NCBI GenBank assembly: GCA_965260995.1
Contig: CBDHCD010000001.1
Span: 682,001-746,000, forward strand
Direction: 5' to 3'
Origin: JBBROS01 sp965260995
GTDB taxonomy: Bacteria; Pseudomonadota; Alphaproteobacteria; Acetobacterales; Acetobacteraceae
DNA: 64,000 bases
Part shown: in pieces, positions 1 through 7,833 of the stretch
Layout of the letters: every line of letters starts with the position of its first letter
Position numbering within the stretch: the first letter of the stretch is position 1
The notes under the pieces: generated by a model
What the model saw: the letters and a program-made list of their open reading frames with translations, nothing else
Databases searched by the model: none
Told to the model about the DNA's origin: nothing
Position numbers and translations under genes: made by a program

Positions 1-1
1 A

Positions 2-247
2 TACGATGCCGAGCGCCACCGCGAGTTGTGCCGTGCATTCGGCGCCGAGCCGCACATCCACAAACGGCGGCAGCCGAGCGGTTCAGGGTTGGGCACGCGC
101 CGATGGCCGGTGGAGCGCAGCAACGCCTGGCTGCTGGAGAACAAGCGCCTGGCCTTGCGCTACGACCGGCTCGGCTTCATCGTGCAAAGCCTGCTCCAGA
201 CCGCCTGCATACTCCTGGTTGCAGGCAGGCTCGCTCGGGAATTGTGA
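2..247 (+). pseudogene. IS5-family transposase, C-terminal part (cut by window start)
   Basis: The reading frame is open from the first bases and ends at a TGA at 245-247. It encodes the end of a DDE transposase: WPVERSNAWLLENKRLALRY contains the conserved E of the DDE triad with its following N/R/L pattern, and then comes a hydrophobic tail typical of IS5-family transposases. The sequence just after the stop (about 241-259, GTGAAAACCGCCTC) looks like the terminus of the element. The neighbouring IS3 orfB stops there abruptly, so this element appears to have inserted into that IS3. Only one end is visible, so whether the gene is complete upstream cannot be judged. Confidence 0.75.
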
Positions 248-256
248 AAACCGCCT

Positions 257-676
257 CTAAGTAAAGTCGCTGACCCACAAAGCGTTTGGCCGCGGTGCCT
301 TGAACTGGCGGCTCACGCGGTCGAGCGGGCAGACGGCTGCCGGATCGGGAACCGTCGTTCGGACCGTTCTGCCCCGCACGACACCCCGCAGCCCCATCGC
401 CCGCATCAGCCGGGCGACGGTGCACCGGGCCGCCACGCTCCCTTCCCGGCCGAGCTGCCGCCAGACCTTGCGCACGCCGTAGACGCAAAAGTTCGCCTCG
501 AACACCCGCCGGATCTCGACCATCAGCGCCGCGTCGCTCCTGGCCCGTGCCGGCAGCCTGCCGGGATCGGCGCGCCGCGCGGCATGAGCGTGATACGTCG
601 ACGGGGCGATCGGCAGGACCTTGCAGATCGGCTCGACCCCGTAGGCGGCGCGATAGTCGTCGATGAAGGCGATCAT
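257..676 (-). pseudogene. IS3-family transposase orfB, N-terminal fragment
   Basis: The product is about 139 residues against roughly 270-300 for a complete IS3 OrfB. It contains the helix-turn-helix-like beginning (VYGVRKVWRQLGREG) and the conserved lead-in NALWVSDFT. In an intact protein the first catalytic Asp of the rve integrase core sits in exactly this SDFTY motif. Here the frame hits a TAG immediately after SDFT, at the junction with the IS5-family end, so the rest of the DDE core is gone. The start ATG (676-674) overlaps the orfA stop in an ATGA, so the fragment would still be translationally coupled to orfA. Confidence 0.8.
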
Positions 677-1005
677 GTCCGCGACCGGCGGTCGAGCTCC
701 GCCATGGCGAAATACGCGCTGGCCTTGCGCAGGATCTCGTTGGCCTGCCGCAGTTCACGGTTCTCCCGCTCCAAAGCCTTGACCCGCTCGCGTTCGTCAG
801 TGGTCAGCCCGTGTAGCCGCTGCCCTTTGTCCCGCTCGCCCTGCCTGACCCAACGCCGCAGCGTTTCGCGCGAACAGCCAATCTTGGCCGCAATGGAGCT
901 GATCGACCCCCACTGCGTCCCGCCCTCGCGCTCGCGGTCCTGCACCATCCTCACCGCCCGCTCGCGCAACTCGGACGAAAACTGCTTCGCTGTCTTCTGT
1001 GTCAT
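673..1005 (-). CDS. IS3-family transposase orfA (helix-turn-helix protein)
   Basis: This is a 110-residue protein typical in length and layout for IS3 OrfA. It has an N-terminal HTH_Tnp_1 domain (SSIAAKIGCSRETLRRWVRQ) followed by a leucine-zipper coiled coil (ERVKALERENRELRQANEIL) and the usual ending KASAYFAMAELDR. A purine-rich ribosome site (GAGAGGACGGAGCC) precedes the ATG at 1005. OrfA normally binds the terminal repeats and is fused to OrfB by frameshifting. With orfB truncated, it can act at most as an orphan DNA-binding protein. Confidence 0.85.
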   Translation of the reverse strand: MTQKTAKQFSSELRERAVRMVQDREREGGTQWGSISSIAAKIGCSRETLRRWVRQGERDKGQRLHGLTTDERERVKALERENRELRQANEILRKASAYFAMAELDRRSRT

Positions 1006-1084
1006 GGCTCCGTCCTCTCACAGGTTGGAGCCTCCGGGAAACCCGGGGCGGTTCAGTCCCACCCTGTTGGCAGGGCGAGGCCGC

Positions 1085-1208
1085 AACCGATGCAAAGGGT
1101 ACGGCCGATGTGTTCGGTACGGCTGGACGATGATGATGGTGCAGACGAATCCAGCAAAACCGATGCAGATGGTACGCAACGCCCGATCAGAACCGATGCA
1201 AAAGGTAC
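1085..1208 (+). repeat. Three 18-bp iteron-like repeats upstream of repA
   Basis: Near-identical 18-bp direct repeats, AACCGATGCAAANGGTAC, lie at 1085-1102, 1158-1175 and 1191-1208. A degenerate copy lies at about 1104-1120 (GCCGATG...CGGTAC). They sit 155 bp upstream of a RepA_C-type replication gene, the normal place for the origin iterons of an iteron-regulated plasmid. That they are RepA binding sites is inferred from repetition and position. Confidence 0.6.
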
Positions 1209-1955
1209 AATACCTAAGAAGCTTTCCGAAGAGTCTCCCGAAGGGTTTGCCCAAGCATTTTTCGCTTTTGAACTCTTTAAACTCTGCCTTTTGCAAATTG
1301 AATGGTACATTCTCATTGGGACGTCGTAAGATGCAGTCGGCGAGTCCATTCGGAGATCAAGTGTGTCGCGTCCAGCTCTCGGCCAGAAAATCCATGCGGT
1401 GCTGCTGTCCAAGGGACGGGATGCAGCACATGCCTTGGCGGTTGAAGTCGGGCAACCAGGCTTGTTTGATCGCGTCAACGCCGTCGCCAGCGAAAATCCA
1501 ACGCCTTCATTCCTCCACTCGGCACTGTGCGCCATGTCGCTCCCCATCCGACGTCCAGTTGATGAAAACGCCCCCATTATCCGGCAGGATGGGCAGTACA
1601 CGCTTGCTATCACCCCTAAGCCGGTTCTCCTGGCGAAAGATGCACCGCAGCGGCTCGCGTCGCTCGGCGTGCCCTACGGAACCCTGCCTCGGCTGATCCT
1701 GATCCACATCATGTCCAAGGCCGTGCGCACCCGGTCGCGGCAAGTGCACCTCGGTGATACTTTTACAGCATGGATGCGGCACATGGGCTATCGCACCATC
1801 TCCTACGGCCCACGGGGCTCGGCCACGTTAATCCGGGGACAATTGGATCGCCTGCTGGCATGTGAATGGATGATTCGCTGGGATAACAACCGTCATGATG
1901 GCACCAAGGAATTCGGTATAAAAGAAATCAAGCTTTCTAGGCGGTAGTGACGATT

Positions 1956-2450
1956 TCACCGAAGCAGGACGACTATGGCGGCGAGTTGGACGAAGCCTCT
2001 GTAGTTGGGCAGGAGCTTGTCGTAGCGGGTGGCCACGCGCCTGAACTGCTTCAGCTTGTTGAAGAACCGCTCGGCGAGGTTGCGCTCCCGGTAGAGCGCC
2101 TTGTCATGGTCGCGTGGCGTTTTGCGGTTGGACCGGGGCGGGATGACAGCCTCGGCTCCCATGTCGCCTATGGCATCCCGCAGGTGGTCAGCGTCGTATC
2201 CCTTGTCGGCGATCACGGCACCGGGCTTGAGGCCGTCCAGCAGTTCGTGGCCGCGCGTGACGTCATGGCGCTGCCCCGGCCCGAACAGCAGGCGCACCGG
2301 GTTGCCCAGCGCGTCGGTGGCGGCGTGTACCTTGGTGCTCAGGCCGCCGCGAGAGCGGCCCAGCCCCTGGGCATCAGGCCCCCCTTGGACCGGCGGGCCC
2401 CGGCCGCGTGCTGGTGGGCGCGCACGACCGTGCTGTCGATCATCAGCCAT
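1956..2450 (-). CDS. IS5-family transposase, second frame (orfB, by frameshift)
   Basis: The meaningful part begins after the slippage site, at DAQGLGRSRGGLSTKVHAAT. It holds the second and third catalytic residues: Asp in VIADKGYDADHLR and Glu in RNLAERFFNKLKQFRRVATR. The roughly 30 residues before that in this frame are out-of-frame sequence. A fused OrfAB would be about 260 residues, normal for the IS427 group, so this transposase may still be active. Confidence 0.8.
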   Translation of the reverse strand: MADDRQHGRARPPARGRGPPVQGGPDAQGLGRSRGGLSTKVHAATDALGNPVRLLFGPGQRHDVTRGHELLDGLKPGAVIADKGYDADHLRDAIGDMGAEAVIPPRSNRKTPRDHDKALYRERNLAERFFNKLKQFRRVATRYDKLLPNYRGFVQLAAIVVLLR

Positions 2451-2731
2451 TCCAGGTCGCTGTCCGCCGCAAGCACGGCCAGGAAGCCGCCCAAGACGTC
2501 GCGCTCGACCCAGCGATAGAAGCGGCGCTTCACGGCCTGGTAATCACCATACCGCTCGGGCAGGTCGCGCCAGCGCGCGCCAGAGCGCGCCATCCACAGC
2601 AGCGCATCCACGAACCGGCGGTTGTCGCAACGCGGCCCACGCTGGCCCTCGCGCCCGCCCGGAACCAGGTCCCGCAAGCGCTCCCACTGGTCGTCGCGCA
2701 ACGCATCCACCTCAACGCCCGCCATCGCCAA
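2339..2731 (-). CDS. IS5-family transposase, first frame (orfA)
   Basis: This 130-residue frame carries the DUF4096-like N-terminus (LRDDQWERLRDLVPG, RCDNRRFVDALLWMARSGARW) and the first catalytic Asp in LEWLMIDSTVVRAHQHAAG. After ARRSKGG it loses homology, because the message must slip at AAGGGGGG to enter the second frame. The product is the N-terminal half of an IS427-group transposase. It lies in the element bounded by the 15-bp inverted repeats. Confidence 0.85.
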   Translation of the reverse strand: MAMAGVEVDALRDDQWERLRDLVPGGREGQRGPRCDNRRFVDALLWMARSGARWRDLPERYGDYQAVKRRFYRWVERDVLGGFLAVLAADSDLEWLMIDSTVVRAHQHAAGARRSKGGLMPRGWAALAAA

Positions 2732-3116
2732 ACCTCGAAATCAGCCTTGAACCACACCCAGCGCCGAACCGGAACCCAGCCGAGCTGAAATCGTCACTAC
2801 GGCCTAACGAATACGTCGGATTTGACGGACAGAATGGGACCTTCGCGCGAGAGATACGCCTCACAGAAGGATTTTTTGAACACCTCTGCGACCATGCGGT
2901 GCCGCTGGACGAGAATGCAATTCGCCAGTTACGCGACTCATCGACGGCACTCGACCTCTATACCTGGCTTGCGTATCGGTTACCGCGTCTTGCCACGCCG
3001 AAGCCGGCCACGCTGAGTTGGCAGCAACTCGCAGTACATTTCGGCAATGACGGCACCCATATCTGCAAGTTTCGCCAAACTGTCCGCGATGCATGGGAGC
3101 GGCATGTATCCGCGGT

Positions 3117-4218
3117 GGCTCTTGTCGGGTTCCGGGGTGTTGGCCTGCGTCATCTGACAAGTGCGGTGACGAGTGCACCGAGCAAGGCTTTGCCGCGTCG
3201 GCGAGCGTTGTGCACGAACTGGAAGAAGCCGAGATAGAGCGGCAGCTTGTCTTGCGAGATGCCCCGGTGCGGTCGCAGCCAGGAACGTAGGAGCGACCAA
3301 AGCCCTTCCATGGTGTTGACGTGGACCTCGCAGAACCCGTCGCCGTCCTCGTCGCGGGCGTATTCGCCGCGCCCGTGGCAGACCGTTTTGTGTCCGTAGC
3401 CCCAAGCCGGCAGACGTGCGTAGATGCTGTATTCGTCCGTGTGGATCAGAGTGCCCGGGGCGACGGCGGCGGTGATGACCGGCTTGATCGTGTTCTGCTG
3501 CACGTTGGCCAGCATCTGCAGCACCACCTGGCCGCCGCGCTGGATCAGGCCAAGGATCGGCGGCTTGTCCTTCTCCAGCGTGCCGCGGCCCGGCGCGCCT
3601 GCCAGCCTGCGGCACCGGCCGAGCCGCCCCTTTTGGCCACTTCTTCCGGCTGCCCCTTGTGCCCGGCTACGACGTAGACCTCGTCGATTTCCACCGCGCC
3701 CTGTAGCTTTACCACCGGCACTTTGGCGACCAGCCCCCGGCGCAGCTGCTCCGTCATGGCCTGCACGTCCGACACGGCCAAGCCCAGCTCACCTGCGATC
3801 TGCCGGCTGGAAAGCTTCAGGCCCATGAAGTAGAGGCACAGCACCCACACGCGCAGCGGCTGATGGTGCCCGGCCAGCACGGTGCCGGTGAGGTCGTCGA
3901 AGCGGGACGTGCACGCCTTGCACCGGTAGCGCTGCCGACAAGGCTGTGTGTCGTCGCACCCATCCCGGACCACCGCGGAGCTGTCGCACCCGGGGCAACG
4001 CACGCCTTCCGGCCAACGGTGCTGGCGCACAAAGGCGAAGCACTTGGCGTCGTCCATCAGGCCGGACAGGTTGACCAAGTCAGGTGCAGCCATGAACGCC
4101 AAAGCTCCTCAAATGAGAACGGGCGGTCGATCATCCCGCCGCTTTCATCACATCAGAAGCTCGCCAGAACCACCAGTCTCGTCTCTGCATGCCAACACCC
4201 CGGAACCCGACAAGAGCC
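3117..4218 (-). mobile_element. IS1595-family element with 28-bp inverted repeats
   Basis: Perfect 28-bp terminal inverted repeats lie at 3117-3144 (beginning GGCTCTTGTCGG) and 4191-4218 (ending CCGACAAGAGCC), giving a 1,102-bp element. The flanking 8 bp differ (TCCGCGGT left, AAGTTCAA right), so no target duplication is present. The left end abuts the repA remnant and no repA sequence is recognisable on the right. This suggests a deletion or rearrangement next to the element after insertion. Confidence 0.85.
3150..4093 (-). pseudogene. IS1595-family transposase, frameshifted
   Basis: The N-terminal part (from ATG 4093) has the zinc ribbon of IS1595/ISXO2 transposases (RCPGCDSS ... YRCKACTSRFDDLTGT) and the start of the DDE core (VEIDEVYVVAGHKG). 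The frame is lost near 3600. The rest is found in a different frame: EKDKPPILG, TLIHTDEYSIYARLPAWGY (second Asp) and VHVNTMEGLWSLLRSWLRPH (final Glu/Asn region). IS1595 transposases are normally one frame of about 310 residues, so this is probably an inactivating frameshift. Programmed slippage cannot be excluded. Confidence 0.75.
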
Positions 4219-4736
4219 AAGTTCAAAACGGCCAACTTGCAGGATGAATGACAAACGAATTGCAGAGTTCAGTTGCGATCAGGCTTCCGCAGGCGACAAG
4301 TCGCCCAGAACAAGATTTGCGCACCAAGATGAAATTGGTTGATTTTTGACCTATGAGGTGACTGAGCCTTGCCAGGGTGCGAGCAGGTGCGGTCGTGCTG
4401 CCTCACAACTTATTCCAACACGCTCGCAGCTCCCCAGACTAGGCCGATGGGGTGCGTGTCCCGTGGCGAGAAGCTAAGGAACGCCGCAACCTTCTTCATT
4501 TCCGCCGCCATCACGTGCCCGCCGCCCCGTATCGAGCCGACCGCACCCGAGCCGTCCAGGTTGGGGCCGAGGCCACCGGCGTCGCCGCCGTAGCGCAACC
4601 ACGAGTGCCCCGTCCTGATCGCCCCCTATCGCAACCTCAGCTCAACAAGTCGGCGGTGCCGGCGCGCGGCCAGGCCGCGGATTGACCCCGGCTGGCTGGC
4701 CGCTACGATCAGCAGGGTGCCTGCCCGTGGGCAGAC
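4219..4736. other. Intergenic stretch with no supported gene
   Basis: About 520 bp lie between the IS1595 end and the nickel/cobalt permease. A 62-codon minus-strand frame at 4410-4598 has no recognised similarity and no convincing ribosome site. I see no riboswitch, tRNA or repeat here. It is probably scrambled flanking DNA plus the permease promoter. Confidence 0.5.
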
Positions 4737-5852
4737 GTGGCGATGAGAGGACCGGGTCTGACTGGCATGATAAGACTTGGCATGATGAGACCTGGCATGA
4801 CAAGACGGTTCCTCGACGCGCAGCCGGGCGGGTTTCGGCGCAAGGTCATCGGCATCTACGTCCTCCTGCTGGCCGCCAACGCGGCGGCCTGGGCCTGGGC
4901 CGTGCTGCTGTTCCACGACCGCCCCCTCCTGCTCGGCACCGCGCTCCTGGCCTACGGCTTCGGGCTGCGACATGCGGTGGACGCCGACCACATCGCCGCC
5001 ATCGACAACGTCACCCGCAAGCTGATGCAGGATGGGCGGCGGCCGGTCGCCGCCGGGTTCTGCTTCGCGCTCGGCCACTCGACCGTGGTCGCGCTGGCGG
5101 CCGCCTTCGTCGCCGGGACCGCCACCGCCCTCGCCGGCTCGTTCGACGGGGTGCGGACGGTGGGCGGCGTGATCGGCACGAGCGTCTCGGCGCTGTTCCT
5201 GTTCGCGATCGCCGCGGCCAACGTCGTCATCCTGCGCGGCGTCTGGCGCACGGTCCGTCACGTGCGCCGGGGCGGGCGCTACGTCGACGAGGACCTCAAC
5301 CTGCTGCTCAACGGCCGCGGGCTGCTGGCCCGGCTGTTCCGGCCGCTGTTCCGGCTCATCACCCGGAGCTGGCACATGTTCCCGCTCGGCTTCCTGTTCG
5401 GCCTCGGGTTCGAGACGGCGACGGAGGTGACGCTGCTCGGCATCTCGGCGACGCAGGCGTCGCAGGGCGCGCCCGTCTGGTCGATCCTGGTGTTCCCGGC
5501 GCTGTTCGCCGCCGGCATGGCGCTGATCGACACCACGGACGGCCTGCTGATGATAGGCGCTTACGACTGGGCGTTCATCAAGCCGATGCGCAAGCTCTAC
5601 TACAACCTGACGATCACCGCCGTGTCGGTCGTCGTCGCGGTGCTGGTCGGGAGCGTCGAGGCGCTCGGGCTGCTGGGCGGTCACCTCGGGCTGGACGGCG
5701 CGTTCTGGGGCGGCGTCGAGGCGCTGAACGAGAACATGAACGCGCTCGGCTTCGGCATCATCGGCCTGTTCATCGCCGCCTGGGTCGGCTCGGTGGTGCT
5801 TTACCGCTACACGGGACTCGATCACATCGACGCCGGCCCGGCCGGGGGTTGA
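4737..5852 (+). CDS. Nickel/cobalt transporter, NiCoT (HoxN/NixA) family
   Basis: This inner-membrane permease of about 371 residues imports Ni2+ and/or Co2+. The family signatures are all present: RHAVDADHIAAIDNVTRKLM in helix II, LGHSTVV, LGFETATEVTLL and GMALIDTTDG. About eight hydrophobic segments can be seen, as expected. The start is uncertain. GTG 4737 and ATG 4743 are in frame, and three further in-frame ATGs fall in a tandem 15-bp repeat (4762-4806), so the true N-terminus could be at any of them. The gene stands alone, with CaiB-type and DUF421 genes after it. No urease or hydrogenase gene is nearby to name the metal client. Confidence 0.9.
   Translation: MAMRGPGLTGMIRLGMMRPGMTRRFLDAQPGGFRRKVIGIYVLLLAANAAAWAWAVLLFHDRPLLLGTALLAYGFGLRHAVDADHIAAIDNVTRKLMQDGRRPVAAGFCFALGHSTVVALAAAFVAGTATALAGSFDGVRTVGGVIGTSVSALFLFAIAAANVVILRGVWRTVRHVRRGGRYVDEDLNLLLNGRGLLARLFRPLFRLITRSWHMFPLGFLFGLGFETATEVTLLGISATQASQGAPVWSILVFPALFAAGMALIDTTDGLLMIGAYDWAFIKPMRKLYYNLTITAVSVVVAVLVGSVEALGLLGGHLGLDGAFWGGVEALNENMNALGFGIIGLFIAAWVGSVVLYRYTGLDHIDAGPAGG
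4762..4806 (+). repeat. Three tandem 15-bp repeats at the start of the NiCoT gene
   Basis: The copies CTGGCATGATAAGAC, TTGGCATGATGAGAC and CTGGCATGACAAGAC follow one another without gaps. In the transporter frame each gives a Met-x-Arg unit. In the next frame each gives Trp-His-Asp-(Lys/Glu)-Thr. The unit length is a multiple of three, so copy-number change would keep the frame. Confidence 0.8.
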
Positions 5853-5940
5853 CCCTCGGCCGCAGTCGGGCGTCAGGCAAGCGTGGCGGCCCCGGCGTGG
5901 CGGGACTGGCCACGCGTGACGCACGGCGGTAGATAACCCC

Positions 5941-7158
5941 ATGACCGGCGACGCCCCCGAGCCCGGCCCCGGCAGTGCAGGCCCGCTCGCCGGGGTTCGC
6001 GTGCTCGACCTGTCCCGCCTGGTGGCGGGCAACATGCTCAGCCTCCAGTTGGCCGATTTCGGCGCGGACGTCATCAAGCTCGAACCCGGCAAGGGCGACC
6101 CCTTGCGTGACTGGCAGGAGGGCGGCGTTTCCGCCTGGTGGAAGGTTTACGGCCGCAACAAGCGCAGCGTCCGGCTCGACCTGCGCACCGAGGGCGGCAA
6201 AGCCCGCCTCGAAGCCCTGGTGCCCACCGCCCAGGTGCTGATCGAGGGCTTCCGGCCGGGCACGATGGAGGCGGCCGGCTTCGGCCCCGACCGGTTGCTC
6301 GCCCTCAACCCGAAGCTGGTGATCGTGCGGGTCAGCGGCTTCGGCCAGACCGGGCCCTACGCCCACCGACCGGGTTTCGGCTCGCTGGTCGAGGCGATGA
6401 GTGGCTTCGCGGCCAAGAACGGCTTCGCCGACAAGCCGCCCGCCCTGCCGAACCTGGCGCTGGCCGACATGGTGGCCGGGCTGTCGGGCGCGTTCGCGAC
6501 CATGGTGGCGCTGCGGGTGGCCGAACGGCCCGGCGGCCCGGGTGGGGAGCCGGGGGATGGCCAGGGCCAGGTGATCGACCTTTCCTTGCTGGAGCCGCTG
6601 CACGCCACCCTCGGCCCGGACGCCGCGATCCACCGCCTGACCGGCCGGGTGCCGTCGCGGGCCGGCAACCGGGTCAGCATCACCGCGCCGCGCAACGTCT
6701 ACGGCACGCGGGACGGCGAGTGGCTGGCGCTGTCCGCCTCGACGCAGGACATGGCCGCCCGCTTGTTCGCCGCCATCGGCCGCCCGGACATGACCGCCGA
6801 CCCCCGCTTCGCCACCAACGCCGCCCGGCTCGACCACGTGGACGAGGTGGACCGCATCGTGGGCGGCTTCATCGCCGCCCGCACCCTGGCCGACAACCTC
6901 GCCTTCTTCGAGCGCGAGCACGTCACCGTGGGGCCGGTCTATGACCCAGCCGGCTTCGCCCAAGACCCCCACGTTCAGGCCCGCGGCGTGCTGGTGGACT
7001 GGGACGATCCCGACCTGGGCCTGGTGCCGATGCACGCCCCGTTCCCCCGCCTGTCCCGCACCCCGGCCAGCATCCGCCGCACCGCCCCCGCGCTCGGCCA
7101 GGACGAAGCCGACGTGCTGGCCGAACTCGCCCGCGACGATCCCGCGCCCGGGCTATAG
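5941..7158 (+). CDS. Family III (CaiB/BaiF) CoA transferase
   Basis: The product of 405 residues moves CoA between carboxylic acids through an aspartyl-CoA thioester, as in formyl-CoA:oxalate and carnitine CoA transferases. Family features seen are LAGVRVLDLSRLVAGNMLS at the N-terminus, GADVIKLEPGKGDPLR, YGRNKRSVRLDLR and FRPGTMEAAGFG. LALADMVAG carries the expected catalytic Asp, and ITAPRNVYGTRDGEWLALS is also present. Length and order are normal for the family. The start ATG follows the NiCoT gene by 88 bp. The substrate cannot be read from sequence. The gene converges on the DUF421 gene with a 6-bp overlap. Confidence 0.9.
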   Translation: MTGDAPEPGPGSAGPLAGVRVLDLSRLVAGNMLSLQLADFGADVIKLEPGKGDPLRDWQEGGVSAWWKVYGRNKRSVRLDLRTEGGKARLEALVPTAQVLIEGFRPGTMEAAGFGPDRLLALNPKLVIVRVSGFGQTGPYAHRPGFGSLVEAMSGFAAKNGFADKPPALPNLALADMVAGLSGAFATMVALRVAERPGGPGGEPGDGQGQVIDLSLLEPLHATLGPDAAIHRLTGRVPSRAGNRVSITAPRNVYGTRDGEWLALSASTQDMAARLFAAIGRPDMTADPRFATNAARLDHVDEVDRIVGGFIAARTLADNLAFFEREHVTVGPVYDPAGFAQDPHVQARGVLVDWDDPDLGLVPMHAPFPRLSRTPASIRRTAPALGQDEADVLAELARDDPAPGL

Positions 7159-7668
7159 GTCGCTCCGCTTCACCGTCGGCATGACCCGCGCCACGTTGCC
7201 GCTGCTCAGCACGCTGAACGAGCCGTCGGTTTCCAGGATGATTCCCTTCACCTCGCCAGGGTCGGTCACGCCGCTGTTGCGCAGCACCGCCATCAGGTCC
7301 TCCCGCGCGATGCGCTGCCCGCGCATGGCGGCGTCGAGGAACTCGCCGTCGTGCAGCAGCAGGGTCGGCTCGGCCTTGATGAGGTTCAGGATGCGCTTCG
7401 AGCGTGACGACGACCAGGCGACCACGAACTGCAACGCGATCAGGGTCGCGAACGCCACCACGCCGTCGGCCAGCGCCACGTCCTTGCTAAGCAGCACCGT
7501 CGCCAGCGTCGAGCCGAGCGCGATGGTGATCACCATGTCGAAGGCGTTGAGCTTGGTCAGCGTCCGCTTGCCCGAGATGCGCAGCAGCAGGATCAACGCG
7601 ACGTAGACGAGCGGGCCGATGACCACGATCCGGGCCAGGCCCATCCAGTTGCTGAAAAAGAAGAACAT
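7153..7668 (-). CDS. DUF421 (YetF-type) membrane protein
   Basis: This 171-residue protein has the YetF layout. There are three N-terminal hydrophobic helices (IVVIGPLVYVALILLLR, MVITIALGSTLATVLLS, VVAFATLIALQFVVAW), then the signature SKRILNLIKAEPTLLLHDGEFL and a small soluble C-terminal domain (ILETDGSFSVLSSG). The GKRTLTKLNAFDMVITIALG motif is diagnostic. The function of the family is poorly known; YetF relatives are linked to membrane or spore physiology. Its 3' end overlaps the end of the CoA transferase by 6 bp, so the two genes are convergent. Confidence 0.9.
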   Translation of the reverse strand: MFFFFSNWMGLARIVVIGPLVYVALILLLRISGKRTLTKLNAFDMVITIALGSTLATVLLSKDVALADGVVAFATLIALQFVVAWSSSRSKRILNLIKAEPTLLLHDGEFLDAAMRGQRIAREDLMAVLRNSGVTDPGEVKGIILETDGSFSVLSSGNVARVMPTVKRSDL

Positions 7669-7725
7669 GCGTTGAGTCCTGCTGGTGGGCCAACCATAAC
7701 CGGCGGCGGCGGCTCACGTTGCCGT

Positions 7726-7785
7726 CCCGGCTCGTTTTCCCTTGGCCCGGCTTGTTTTCCCTCGGCCCGACCTGTTTTCCCCTGG
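7726..7785 (+). repeat. Three tandem 20-bp repeats upstream of the ABC importer
   Basis: CCCGGCTCGTTTTCCCTTGG, CCCGGCTTGTTTTCCCTCGG and CCCGACCTGTTTTCCCCTGG are head-to-tail, with two turns of DNA per unit. They end 48 bp before the ABC ATPase start and lie between it and the divergent DUF421 gene. Their position fits a regulator-binding or promoter-associated array, which is inference. Confidence 0.75.
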
Positions 7786-7833
7786 CCTCGCCCGGCCTAT
7801 ACCGGCCGCGACGGGCAAAGGGGAGGCGGCGGC

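Larger units (their letters stand above)
257..1055 (-). mobile_element. IS3-family element, truncated by the IS5-family element
   Basis: The element reads leftwards. Its outer terminus lies near 1023-1055 (reading inward on the minus strand: TGAACCGCCCCGGG), directly upstream of orfA. orfA is intact and orfB is cut after about 140 codons, where the IS5-family end begins at about 258. The other terminal inverted repeat and the catalytic half of orfB are missing, so the element cannot move on its own. Confidence 0.75.
1944..2800 (-). mobile_element. Complete IS5-family element (IS427-like) inside repA
   Basis: The 857-bp element has perfect 15-bp terminal inverted repeats, GTAGTGACGATTTCA at 1944-1958 and its complement at 2786-2800. 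It carries two overlapping transposase frames on the minus strand that would be joined by slippage at a run of six G (2379-2384 on the plus strand is C6). No exact target duplication could be read at the junctions, although the repA coding frames on both sides fit an insertion into that gene. Confidence 0.85.
1363..3116 (+). pseudogene. repA: Plasmid replication protein RepA (RepA_C family), split by an IS5 element
   Basis: The first part (1363-1943, about 193 codons) starts at a GTG preceded by GGAGA at 6-7 bases. It contains the RepA_C region, including RLILIHIMSKAVRTRSRQVH and TFTAWMRHMGYRTISYGPRG. The reading then runs into the IS5-family element at 1944-2800. Homologous-looking coding resumes at about 2803 (NEYVGFDGQ, then DLYTWLAYRLPRL and QLAVHFG) and continues to 3116, where the IS1595 end begins. 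RepA_C proteins initiate replication of iteron plasmids. The split, and the lack of a plausible C-terminus after the IS1595 element, make this gene dead. The upstream iteron-like repeats support the identification. Confidence 0.75.

Noticed and set aside
3109..4226. 8-bp target duplication at the IS1595 element
   Set aside because: The flanks TCCGCGGT and AAGTTCAA differ, so no duplication can be claimed.
4410..4598. 62-codon minus-strand frame (contains GGLGPNLDGSG)
   Set aside because: It looks slightly like a cytochrome c loop, but there is no CxxCH motif, no ribosome site and no context.
4600..4740. Cobalamin or NiCo riboswitch upstream of the nickel/cobalt permease
   Set aside because: I could not find the conserved cobalamin-box sequence or a NiCo-type multi-stem G-rich core in the leader.
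4626..6092. Long minus-strand open frame opposite the NiCoT and CoA-transferase genes
   Set aside because: It is a GC-rich antisense shadow with Arg/His/Glu/Asp-rich sequence, no domain and no ribosome site, while the plus-strand genes have clear families.
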